Positions 7,260-13,913 of a stretch of 24,096 nucleotides of DNA are shown piece after piece. The notes under the pieces were generated by a model, which was not told where the DNA came from, ran no database searches, and was given only the letters and a program-made list of their open reading frames with translations. This DNA is from Erysipelotrichaceae bacterium (GTDB lineage: Bacteria > Bacillota_I > Bacilli_A > Erysipelotrichales > Erysipelotrichaceae): contig JAFWKS010000365.1 of assembly GCA_017511325.1 (NCBI GenBank), positions 1-24,096 of the forward strand. The letters are read 5' to 3'. Made by a program: the position numbers and the translations under genes. Numbering within the stretch: position 1 is the first letter of the stretch; each line of letters begins with the position of its first letter.

Positions 7260-7274
7260 ATCTCCATCTTTTTT
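7236..7274 (+). terminator. Terminator of the M29-like gene
   Basis: A 13-bp perfect stem (7236-7248 with 7259-7271, core GATGGAGATC/GATCTCCATC) with a 10-base loop is followed by T residues to 7274. The TAG stop codon (7257-7259) lies in the loop and 3' arm. It is convergent with the aldo/keto reductase gene that ends at 7273. Confidence 0.9.
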
Positions 7275-8397
7275 ATTCCATTGATCGACACTTTTTAAGC
7301 AATTCGATTATCGGCAGATGCTGCGGGCAGACACTTTCACACTGTCCGCATTCAATGCAGTCACTGGCCTTTCCTTTGCCTTCGACCGTTCTGCTATAGT
7401 CTTTTTTCAGCCATTCATCTATGACGGTAGAGACCATGCCTTTGTTGTATACGTCGAAGATATCCGGGATCGGAATCGACATCGGGCAGCCATCTGTGCA
7501 ATAGTGGCAGGCTGTACATTTGATCCGCACGTCATCACGCAGGATCCTTTGAACTTCTTCGATGACCTTCTTTTCCTTTTCATCAAGCGGTTTAAAATCC
7601 TTCATGTAAGAGAGGTTGTCTTCCATCTGGGCGATATTGGACATGCCTGAAAGAACGGTGATGATGCCATCAAGTGAAGCGACATATCTGATCGCCCATG
7701 ATGCATAGGAAACATCAGGGTTGGCTTCATCGAAGACCTTCTTCACTTCCGGCAACGGATTTGCGAGCTTGCCGCCTTTGATAGGCTCCATTACTGTCAT
7801 AGGCTTGTTGTGCTTTCTGGCAACTTCATAGCACGCCCTTGACTGGACGTTTGCACTCTCCCAGTCGGCATAGTTGATCTGCAGCTGGATAAAATCAACT
7901 TCCGGATGCTTTGTGAGAAGCTCGTCCAGCATCTGCGGATCATCATGGAAAGAGAAGCCCATGTTTCTGATTAGGCCTTTTTCTTTCTGTTCTTTCACAA
8001 AATCCCAGATCCCGTAGTTGTCATATTTATCAATGTTGTTGTGCTGGATGGCATGCAGCAGATAGAAATCAAAATAGCCTGCCCCGGTCCTTTCCAGTGA
8101 AGTGAAAAACTGTGCCTTGGCCGCCTGTTCATCTGCCGCCTGCATTGCAGCATTGAGCTTGGTGGCGACAAAGTACCTGTCACGCGGATAGCGATCGGCT
8201 ACGCAAACCTTGAAGGCTTTCTCCGATTCTCCGTTGTCATAAACATAGGCTGTATCAAAATATACACCACCAGCTTCAATAAACTTATCTACCATGACCT
8301 TCGTCTGTTCGATATCGATCGAACCGTCTTCAAGTTTTGGAAGGCGCATCAGGCCAAAGCCTAACTTGAAGATATCTTTTCCTAAATAATCTGACAT
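7273..8397 (-). CDS. Aldo/keto reductase with C-terminal 2x[4Fe-4S] ferredoxin domain
   Basis: 374 residues. The N-terminal (beta/alpha)8 reductase domain opens with KLGFGLMRLP and contains the AKR catalytic tetrad Asp48, Tyr53 (YFDTAYVYDNGESE), Lys80 (VATKL) and His115 (YLLHAI). The C-terminal 85 residues carry two cysteine sets, C294-x2-C297-x2-C300-x3-C304 and C347-x2-C350-x2-C353-x3-C357, each the classic ferredoxin pattern. Proteins with this architecture (COG1453) are common in anaerobes. They probably couple carbonyl reduction or oxidation to ferredoxin-type electron transfer; the substrate is unknown. The start is supported by AGGAGA upstream. It lies 14 bases downstream of ridA in the same operon, so the two may deal with reactive intermediates of amino acid catabolism. 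Confidence 0.93.
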   Translation of the reverse strand: MSDYLGKDIFKLGFGLMRLPKLEDGSIDIEQTKVMVDKFIEAGGVYFDTAYVYDNGESEKAFKVCVADRYPRDRYFVATKLNAAMQAADEQAAKAQFFTSLERTGAGYFDFYLLHAIQHNNIDKYDNYGIWDFVKEQKEKGLIRNMGFSFHDDPQMLDELLTKHPEVDFIQLQINYADWESANVQSRACYEVARKHNKPMTVMEPIKGGKLANPLPEVKKVFDEANPDVSYASWAIRYVASLDGIITVLSGMSNIAQMEDNLSYMKDFKPLDEKEKKVIEEVQRILRDDVRIKCTACHYCTDGCPMSIPIPDIFDVYNKGMVSTVIDEWLKKDYSRTVEGKGKASDCIECGQCESVCPQHLPIIELLKKCRSME

Positions 8398-8411
8398 CCT
8401 GTTCTCCTTTT

Positions 8412-8783
8412 CTATTTGTGGGCTATCGCCTCTATTTCAATATTGCTTCCCTTGGGCAGTTTTGCGACTTCAAAGGCAGCACGAGCCGGATAAGGCTCCT
8501 TGAAATACTGCGCATATACTTCATTCATGGCCGCAAAATCATTCATATCTTTAAGCAGCACCGTTGTCTTGACTACATTATTCATGTCTAAGCCTGCCTG
8601 CTTAAGGATAGCCTTGATGTTTTTTAGACACTGGTGGGTATTCTCTTTGATATCACCAGCAAATTCTCCAGTCTCTGGTACTACCGGCAGCTGTCCGGAA
8701 ACAAAGACCAGATCGCCTGCTTCAATGGCCTGTGAATACGGTCCGATAGCTCCAGGGGCATTATTCGTCTTGATCGCCTTCAT
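8412..8783 (-). CDS. ridA: RidA family reactive enamine/imine deaminase
   Basis: 123 residues, the full family length. RidA hydrolyses reactive 2-aminoacrylate and related enamine/imine intermediates released by PLP enzymes to the corresponding 2-keto acid plus ammonia. Visible signature residues are the N-terminal [12 protein letters not shown] (Tyr16), [12 protein letters not shown], the substrate carboxylate-binding Arg101 in PARAAFEV, and Glu118 in NIEIEAIA. Those residues mark the active RidA subfamily rather than the inactive Rid groups. GGAGGAACG precedes the ATG, a strong ribosome binding site. It is the first gene of an operon with the aldo/keto reductase and is divergent from the lipoprotein gene at 8917. 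Confidence 0.96.
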   Translation of the reverse strand: MKAIKTNNAPGAIGPYSQAIEAGDLVFVSGQLPVVPETGEFAGDIKENTHQCLKNIKAILKQAGLDMNNVVKTTVLLKDMNDFAAMNEVYAQYFKEPYPARAAFEVAKLPKGSNIEIEAIAHK

Positions 8784-8916
8784 CGTTCCTCCATTATTCT
8801 TTCTTTTTAGTTACTTCTATTTTAACGCAAAACAACTCTTCCTGTATGGATGATGCAGGAATATGAAACTGTTAGACAATGTTATCATTTATATTGAAGG
8901 ATATAAGGTACACGCT

Positions 8917-9561
8917 ATGAAAAGATTTATAAGTTCACTTCTTCTTATCCTGATGGCCATGTCCATGGTCTATGGCTGCAGCCTGAAAAAAGAAGATGTC
9001 CCGCAGGATGAAAAAAACAATGAAAAAAGTGTCTATAGATATACCCACGATCCAAGAGACAATCCGGAAGCCATGAAGGACATCCTTGAAGATCCTAATG
9101 CGGTATATGGTTTTTCTCCTGATCCCGAATCTACAAGGCTGGGAACTTTTGCGGAATATGACTGGACCGATCCGGTCTTTGTGGCACAGGCCAAGGAAGA
9201 AAGGATCGCCTATCATAACAGTATGGAATCAATGATCGATATTCTCTACAGGATGAGAGATGAGGGTGCCTCTACAGAAGAGATGGCCCGTGCTATCTCA
9301 GCTGAAAGAAACCGTCTGCGTCTTGAAGCGAATAGTGATGATCCTGAGAAACTATCCAAGATCAAACAAAGCAATCTTGAGACCTACGGTCAGGAAGAAG
9401 GGCCTACTGCCGAGCAGCTGTTTGAGAAGTACGGGTCCTGGGCGCTCGTCATTCAGAAAGCTTTTTCGCCAAACCTGGGCATGGACGTCATATGCGGTCT
9501 TTACGATGAATACTACTCCGTTTATATCGAACTAGGTCTTGCGGATGCAGCTGAAAACTGA
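8917..9561 (+). CDS. Putative lipoprotein, function unknown
   Basis: 214 residues from the chosen start. I prefer ATG 8917 to the in-frame ATG 8863 because it yields a proper lipoprotein signal peptide (MKRFISSLLLILMAMSMVYG, then Cys at 21) and has AAGGT about 6 bases upstream. The lipobox MVYGC has an unusual Tyr at -2. The mature part is acidic and helical. A repeated phrase pattern built on DPRDNPEAMKD, EDPNAVYGFSPDPES and YDWTDPVFV is followed by two helical segments rich in Glu and Arg, and there are no further Cys apart from one near the C-terminus (MDVICGLYDEYYS). It is likely anchored on the outer face of the membrane. No family recognised; no partner gene. Confidence 0.8.
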   Translation: MKRFISSLLLILMAMSMVYGCSLKKEDVPQDEKNNEKSVYRYTHDPRDNPEAMKDILEDPNAVYGFSPDPESTRLGTFAEYDWTDPVFVAQAKEERIAYHNSMESMIDILYRMRDEGASTEEMARAISAERNRLRLEANSDDPEKLSKIKQSNLETYGQEEGPTAEQLFEKYGSWALVIQKAFSPNLGMDVICGLYDEYYSVYIELGLADAAEN

Positions 9562-9581
9562 CATCCTGTTTTGAATTTTTA

Positions 9582-9610
9582 TTGACTTATAAAAAAATAT
9601 TTCATAAAAT
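9582..9610 (+). promoter_or_regulatory. Strong promoter of the T-box leader
   Basis: TTGACT (9582-9587), a 17-base spacer and TAAAAT (9605-9610) make a near-consensus sigma-A promoter. Transcription would begin at about 9617, just upstream of the T-box stem I. Confidence 0.8.
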
Positions 9611-9630
9611 TTAAACAAGTTAAAACTTTG

Positions 9631-9871
9631 AAGTAACAAAAATCGCTTATGATTCATTATAGAGAGACCATGAATGGTGGAAATGGTCATGATAGTAGGT
9701 TGAGAATTTCATTACTGAGTGAATAGCTGAAAAAACAAGTAGGCCGTTCCGGAAAAGCTCCGTTAAAAGCTTGGGCCATGTTGGTGGCCGATGAGATCAG
9801 TGCAGTAATGTATTGGTGAAAAAAGGTGGTAACGCGATAACAGATCGTCCTTGTATGAGGACGATTTTTTG
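9631..9871 (+). ncRNA. T-box leader (tRNA-sensing transcription attenuator)
   Basis: Hallmarks in order: AGAGAG at 9661-9666 followed by a distal hairpin (GACCAT 9666-9671 with ATGGTC 9683-9688, loop with GGTGGAA), a stem I base (AGTAA 9632-9636 with TTACT 9712-9716), and CTGAG 9715-9719. Stems with CCGTTCCGG-type text follow, then the T-box core AGGTGGTAACGCG (9824-9836) with the tRNA acceptor-binding TGGT at 9827-9830. The terminator is ATCGTCC 9844-9850 / GGACGAT 9859-9865 plus six T residues. An uncharged tRNA would stabilise the antiterminator and allow expression of the downstream gene. The U in TGGU pairs with an A73 discriminator tRNA. The specifier codon is not certain: UUC at 9708-9710 (followed by A) is the best candidate, UAC at 9713-9715 the alternative. 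This region accounts for the 330-base gap between genes. Confidence 0.92.
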
Positions 9872-9891
9872 TTTCAGGGGGAGGAAAACTT

Positions 9892-10866
9892 ATGAAAAAA
9901 TTATTAGTGATGATCCTGGCTGCAATGATGCTGATGCTCAGCGCATGCACAAATCAGGAAGGAGGCAGCGAAACGCCAGATGAAGGCAGAAAGTACACTG
10001 TCGGTGTCGTACAGCTTGTTCAGCATGCGGCTTTGGACGATGCGACAAACGGCTTTGTCGATGAACTGAAAAAACAGCTCGGCGATGATGTGGATATCGA
10101 TGTGAAGAATGCCGCCGGAGACAGTGCGACCTGCGCAACGATCGCCCAGGGCTTTGTCAACAACAATGTCGATCTGATCATGGCCAATGCCACACCGGCA
10201 TTACAGGCTGCATCTTCCGCTACCGGTGATATTCCTGTTTTAGGAACTTCAGTTACCGATTATGCTTCTGCATTAGGCATCGACAATTTCGCTGGTGCGA
10301 CTGGAATCAATGTCTCAGGTACATCTGATCTTCCGCCTCTAGATGAACAGGCTCAGATGATCATGGATCTTTTCCCGGAAGCAAATACAGTAGGTATCAT
10401 CTACTGTTCATCCGAAGCAAATTCGGTATATCAGGTCAATGCTGTTCAGGCCTATCTTGAAGATAAGAAGATCAAAGTCATATCAGCTTCATTCACCGAT
10501 TCAAATGATATCGCCATGGTGACGTCAGATCTCTGTTCACAGATCGATGTGCTCTACATCCCGACTGACAATACGGCCGCTTCATGTTCACAGACGATCG
10601 CAGGCGTCATCATCCCTGCAGGTATCCCGGCCATTACCGGCGATGAAGGCACATGCATCGGCTGCGGTGTCGCAACTTTGGCGATAAGCTACTACGATCT
10701 TGGCGTTGAAACGGGAAAGATGGCAGCTGAGGTCCTTAAAGGCAATGCTGATATCTCGACTTTGGATATCCGCTACAGCGGTGCTCCGATCAAGAAATAC
10801 AACAAGGATATCTGCGAACAGCTGGGTATCGATATCCCGGATGATTACGTTGCTATCGCGGGCTAA
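9892..10866 (+). CDS. ABC transporter substrate-binding lipoprotein (TrpX-type, aromatic amino acid family)
   Basis: 324 residues with a lipoprotein signal peptide (MKKLLVMILAAMMLMLSA, then Cys19) and a strong GGGGGAGG site upstream. The mature protein has the two-lobe fold of the ABC_sub_bind (COG2984) family: KYTVGVVQLVQHAALDDATN at the first strand, ANATPALQAA, PVLGTSVTDYASALG, then NTVGIIYCSSEANSVYQ at the hinge into lobe two, and DVLYIPTDNTAA. Relatives are annotated as tryptophan/tyrosine uptake binding proteins and normally precede a permease (TrpY) and ATPase (TrpZ). Neither follows here: a convergent gene ends four bases inside this one. It must therefore use an ABC core encoded elsewhere. 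Expression is controlled by the T-box, so the ligand should be the amino acid of the sensed tRNA or its precursor. Confidence 0.9.
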   Translation: MKKLLVMILAAMMLMLSACTNQEGGSETPDEGRKYTVGVVQLVQHAALDDATNGFVDELKKQLGDDVDIDVKNAAGDSATCATIAQGFVNNNVDLIMANATPALQAASSATGDIPVLGTSVTDYASALGIDNFAGATGINVSGTSDLPPLDEQAQMIMDLFPEANTVGIIYCSSEANSVYQVNAVQAYLEDKKIKVISASFTDSNDIAMVTSDLCSQIDVLYIPTDNTAASCSQTIAGVIIPAGIPAITGDEGTCIGCGVATLAISYYDLGVETGKMAAEVLKGNADISTLDIRYSGAPIKKYNKDICEQLGIDIPDDYVAIAG

Positions 10867-11783
10867 AGGCAAAGAGAAATTACTTCAGGAACTTTTAGTT
10901 CAGACACGATCGGACTCAGAGTTCCTTTTTTTATGGCATAGACGACCACGCTGTCACTGTTCATATTGCCGCACAGCAGATAGTCGTCGATCAGAATGAA
11001 ATCACGCGGATGATCACCGCCACAGTCTTTCACTTCAATAAGTTCAAATCTATCCGCATCAATTACCGACAGGACGTTCTTGAATCTTGTTGAAACATAA
11101 AGATATCTTCCATTGCCACTCATCCTGATGGCAGCAGTGCCTTTCACATGAGTCTCATCATTTTCCAATATCGGGATACTGTTTTCTATCTTTAAAGTAT
11201 CCATATTGATCTTGAACAGTTCATTTGACAGTTCACTCACCAGATAAAGATACTTTCCATCCTTGCTGAAGACGCCATGTCTTGGCCCGCTTCCTTCAGG
11301 AAACTTTATCTGTCCTGTTTCGTTGAGTTTCTGATCATAGATCATTACCTTATCTAAGAAAAGACACGGGACCATGATCTTGTTCTTATACAGCAATACC
11401 TGATGGCAGCCGCCCTTTTCTTTGATCAGTGTTTTTTTGATCAAAGAGAATCTTTCGTTTTCGATCCTTAAGACTGAGAACGTCCCTTCATGATAGTTGG
11501 CGGTATAGACCAGATCATCCTTCGTCGTCACATAGCATGATGTCTCCTCTTCAAACTGCAGACTATCAAGTATTTTTCCCGTCTCATCAAAAAGGATGAC
11601 GCCTGATCCTTTTTCAAAATCCGTCACTGCAACAAGTTTATCCTTGTATCTGGTCAGATACTTGGGGTTTATCGTCTGGCAAAGCAATCTGCAGTCACTG
11701 AGTTTTCCTTCATCGAAAGTGAAACTGTAGATGCCCTTGCTTGCCCTTTTGGTGTATGTTCCTGCATAGATGGTCTTCTTCAT
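10863..11783 (-). CDS. Lactonase-family seven-bladed beta-propeller (PgL-type)
   Basis: 306 residues from the chosen start. The Met at 11783 (MKKTIYAGTYTKRASKGIYSF) is preferred over an upstream in-frame Met at 11831. It has AGAGGT just upstream, and the -10 of its promoter lies between the two candidates. GTYT near the N-terminus, GPRHGVFSKDGKYLYLVSEL (about 180-199) and GDHPRDFILIDDYLLCGN (about 260-277) are typical of the cytoplasmic 6-phosphogluconolactonase-like lactonase family. Family members hydrolyse sugar lactones, but only some have proven activity. At 306 residues it is a little shorter than usual. Its stop overlaps that of the convergent substrate-binding gene by four bases. No other pentose-phosphate gene is nearby. 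Confidence 0.85.
   Translation of the reverse strand: MKKTIYAGTYTKRASKGIYSFTFDEGKLSDCRLLCQTINPKYLTRYKDKLVAVTDFEKGSGVILFDETGKILDSLQFEEETSCYVTTKDDLVYTANYHEGTFSVLRIENERFSLIKKTLIKEKGGCHQVLLYKNKIMVPCLFLDKVMIYDQKLNETGQIKFPEGSGPRHGVFSKDGKYLYLVSELSNELFKINMDTLKIENSIPILENDETHVKGTAAIRMSGNGRYLYVSTRFKNVLSVIDADRFELIEVKDCGGDHPRDFILIDDYLLCGNMNSDSVVVYAIKKGTLSPIVSELKVPEVISLCL
10887..10932 (+). terminator. Terminator of the substrate-binding gene, inside the convergent gene
   Basis: AGGAACT 10887-10893 pairs with AGTTCCT 10920-10926. An inner helix AGTTC/GGACT (10897-10901 with 10912-10916) extends it, and T residues run to 10932. It lies within the last 25 codons of the convergent lactonase gene, because the two stop codons overlap at 10863-10866. 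Confidence 0.75.
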
Positions 11784-11788
11784 ATCTA

Positions 11789-11828
11789 TTACCTCTGATT
11801 TCATTATAATAGAGGTAGGAAGAGGTAA
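11789..11828. promoter_or_regulatory. Divergent symmetric promoter
   Basis: The 8-base palindrome ATTATAAT (11803-11810) supplies TATAAT on both strands: 11805-11810 plus and 11808-11803 minus. The flanks carry TTACCTCT (11789-11796) and AGAGGTAA (11821-11828), an inverted repeat, plus an extra AGAGGTA at 11811. Each copy of AGAGGT also acts as the ribosome binding site of the gene it faces. Neither direction has a strong -35. Confidence 0.5.
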
Positions 11829-11833
11829 CACCT

Positions 11834-12433
11834 ATGAGTAAAGAATTCATTATTGAACTGATCGGTTATCTGGGCTCGCTGCTGGTGCTCATATCGTTCA
11901 TCACGACCTCAGTAGTAAAACTGAGAGTCATAAATACAATCGGAAGCATCATCTTCACGATCTATGCCCTAATCATCAGATCCTATCCGACAGCTATCAT
12001 GAACGCTGTCATCATATTCATCAACATTCACTATCTTTACAGGATGCTGAAGACAGAAAAAGAATATGATGTCGTCAAGATGGAAAGTGACGACAGCTTT
12101 GTCAGGTACTTCATCGATCACAACAAAACGGAATTGGACAAGTATTTTGACAGCATTGATCCAGCCAGATGGAACTGTGTCTATGTTGCCTTTGCGGATG
12201 AAAGACCGGTCGGTCTTACCGCCGGCTATCTCGATAACGGCACACTCGATCTGCTTCTTGACTTCACCTGTCCGGAATATCGTGATTTCTCGATCGGAGA
12301 TCGCGTCTTCAAAAAACTGGATGAAGACGGTATCAGGAAAGTGGTCTTCGATTGCAACCCCGAGGTATTTACAGGCTACTTTGAAAAATTCAACTTTGTC
12401 TATGAGGATGGAAAATACATAAAGACTTTCTGA
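11834..12433 (+). CDS. YgjV-type membrane domain fused to a GNAT-like domain
   Basis: 199 residues. The N-terminal 75 residues hold three membrane helices beginning IIELIGYLGSLLVLISFI, then VVKLRVINTIGSIIFTIYAL and YPTAIMNAVIIFINIHYLY, matching the YgjV small-membrane-protein family. Residues 80-199 look like a GNAT acetyltransferase fold: VYVAFADERPVGLTAGY, LDLLLDFTCPEYRDFSIGDRVFKKL, then a C-terminal YFEKFNFVYEDGKYIK, the usual last strand. The acetyl-CoA loop is poorly conserved (no clear Q/RxxGxG/A; RDFSIG stands at that place), so catalysis is doubtful. It starts after AGAGG in the shared promoter region and is followed after two bases by a small coupled gene. Confidence 0.75.
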   Translation: MSKEFIIELIGYLGSLLVLISFITTSVVKLRVINTIGSIIFTIYALIIRSYPTAIMNAVIIFINIHYLYRMLKTEKEYDVVKMESDDSFVRYFIDHNKTELDKYFDSIDPARWNCVYVAFADERPVGLTAGYLDNGTLDLLLDFTCPEYRDFSIGDRVFKKLDEDGIRKVVFDCNPEVFTGYFEKFNFVYEDGKYIKTF

Positions 12434-12435
12434 TC

Positions 12436-12861
12436 ATGAATAAGATTATAAACATTGAAACAAAGATCTCTGATGAAAAAAAGGCATTCCTTGTAAAGAT
12501 CGATACTGAAAAGAATGATCTTTCGATCTATTCGAAATATGATGATCAAAAATTTGATTATCATCTTACAGCTGAAAGCACGCTTCTGTCTGATCTTGTG
12601 GATGAACTTAAAGATGTGACTGTCGATGGCAGAATCATCAGCGGAAATCAGGCACTGGAATTAAGCAAGAACGGCCGTTTTGAAGATGTCGTAAAAGGTC
12701 TGCTCAGATCCTTTGGCAAGAAGAATCTCTTCTTTACGCTCACCGGTCTTTTCGGCAAATTCAAAAAGAAACTCAAGACCGATATTCCGCTCAAGGATCT
12801 GATAAAGATCATCACTTCCGAAGCAGTCGATCCGGAAAAGTGGACGATGAATATCTACTGA
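12436..12861 (+). CDS. Hypothetical protein coupled to the YgjV/GNAT gene
   Basis: 141 residues. Its ATG lies two bases after the TGA of the upstream gene and there is no recognisable ribosome binding site, so translation probably depends on re-initiation. It is soluble, with no Cys and few aromatics. It begins MNKIINIETKISDEKKAFLV, has a beta-rich first 50 residues (NDLSIYSKYDDQKFDYHL), and a basic helical segment around residues 88-120 (GLLRSFGKKNLFFTLTGLFG, then KFKKKLKTD) that could bind membrane surface or nucleic acid. Family not recognised. A terminator follows at once. Confidence 0.7.
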   Translation: MNKIINIETKISDEKKAFLVKIDTEKNDLSIYSKYDDQKFDYHLTAESTLLSDLVDELKDVTVDGRIISGNQALELSKNGRFEDVVKGLLRSFGKKNLFFTLTGLFGKFKKKLKTDIPLKDLIKIITSEAVDPEKWTMNIY

Positions 12862-12868
12862 GAATAAT

Positions 12869-12904
12869 AAAAGCGATCAGGTCTTGATGGAATAATCGCT
12901 TTTT
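12869..12904. terminator. Bidirectional terminator between convergent genes
   Basis: AAAAGCGAT (12869-12877) and ATCGCTTTT (12895-12903) form a 9-bp stem with T-rich tails on both strands. It separates the hypothetical gene from the convergent MgtE-like gene. Confidence 0.8.
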
Positions 12905-12911
12905 ATTTGGA

Positions 12912-13901
12912 TCAGACTTTATTCAGTTTCAGACGATCATATGCCTCTAGGACTACAGCGATTATGATCATTCCGACTTCCACATATGTCGTGGCAGGAA
13001 CGATATTGAATACTTTGTTTACAGCTACCAGAAGCACCAGTATGAATGCCAGCAGTCCCAGATAGTTCAGTTTCTTTCCTTCTTCTTCTTTCTTCTGAAC
13101 GGCCTCTTCTTCTTCATCTTCGTGGATGAATTCAACGATATCTCCGGCGGTGATGACGCCCATGATCTCATTATCCTTATTCAGTACAGGGATCGAATCT
13201 TCGGAGTAGTCAGCCAGAGTATCGATGGCGGCATCGGTGATCTCTTCCCTGTCGTAAACGAACGGATATGACAAGATGATCTTATCTTCAAGATCTTCGT
13301 CTTTCTTGGTTATAAGCAGATCTCTTAAAGTGAGAGCGCCATAGAACTTGCCATCCTTGACGATGTAGAGAGTTTCGATGTTGTCGTTTTCCTCGGCTTC
13401 TTCGATCAGCTGATTGATAGACTTCTTGATGCCTATGCCATGTTCAAGCGTGATGTAGTTGGTGGTCATCAAAGAACCGAATTCATTTTCCTTGTAGGAT
13501 TTGATCAGCTGGATATCGTTCTTCTGTTCAGGTTCGATCAGATCGATGATCTCATCAGCCTTCTTCTTGTCGAGTCCTTCCAGGATATCGATAGCATCGT
13601 CGGCATCCATTTCTTCCAGGATATCTGCAGCATTCTCATTTTCCAGTTCAGCGAAGTACTTGTCGACATCTTCATCCAGATAAGCGAAGATACGGCTGGT
13701 CGCCTCAACGCCGATCGCTTTATACAGTCTCTTTCTTTCTTCAGGAGAAAGATAAGTCAGAGCATCCGCAATATCGTTGTCGTGGTAATTCGTCAAAGTC
13801 TGGGCCAGAAGCTTAGAATTCTTGGTCTTACGGATCAGGTCAAATATTTCCTGGGTATAATTTCTTTCTTCAATATTTTCTTCAACGATTCTCTCTTCCA
13901 T
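12912..13901 (-). CDS. MgtE-like Mg2+ sensor: MgtE_N plus CBS pair, without the MgtE pore domain
   Basis: 329 residues. Residues 15-135 are the superhelical MgtE_N domain (HDNDIADALTYLSPEERKRL; NAADILEEMDADDAIDILEG). Two CBS domains follow, at about 143-200 (FGSLMTTNYITLEHGI; LYIVKDGKFYGALTLRDLL) and 208-262 (DSIPVLNKDNEIMGVITAGD). An acidic linker (HEDEEEEAVQKKEEEGKK) then leads to only two hydrophobic segments, at about 279-297 and 303-320. In true MgtE channels the same cytosolic module is followed by a five-helix pore, which is missing here and has no trace downstream on this strand. It is 12 bases after mgtA, with its ribosome binding site (AAAGGAGGG) touching the mgtA stop. A role as Mg2+ sensor or regulatory subunit for the ATPase is inferred. 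Confidence 0.85.
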   Translation of the reverse strand: MEERIVEENIEERNYTQEIFDLIRKTKNSKLLAQTLTNYHDNDIADALTYLSPEERKRLYKAIGVEATSRIFAYLDEDVDKYFAELENENAADILEEMDADDAIDILEGLDKKKADEIIDLIEPEQKNDIQLIKSYKENEFGSLMTTNYITLEHGIGIKKSINQLIEEAEENDNIETLYIVKDGKFYGALTLRDLLITKKDEDLEDKIILSYPFVYDREEITDAAIDTLADYSEDSIPVLNKDNEIMGVITAGDIVEFIHEDEEEEAVQKKEEEGKKLNYLGLLAFILVLLVAVNKVFNIVPATTYVEVGMIIIAVVLEAYDRLKLNKV

Positions 13902-13913
13902 GTTTACCCTCCT

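Noticed and set aside
8863..8916. Upstream ATG (8863) as the lipoprotein start.
   Set aside because: It would place a charged, non-signal stretch before the signal peptide; the ATG at 8917 has a better ribosome binding site and a standard signal peptide.
12912..13901. MgtE-like gene as a frameshifted or truncated MgtE.
   Set aside because: The C-terminal segments do not resemble MgtE pore helices and no pore sequence continues downstream; a proper stop and terminator follow.
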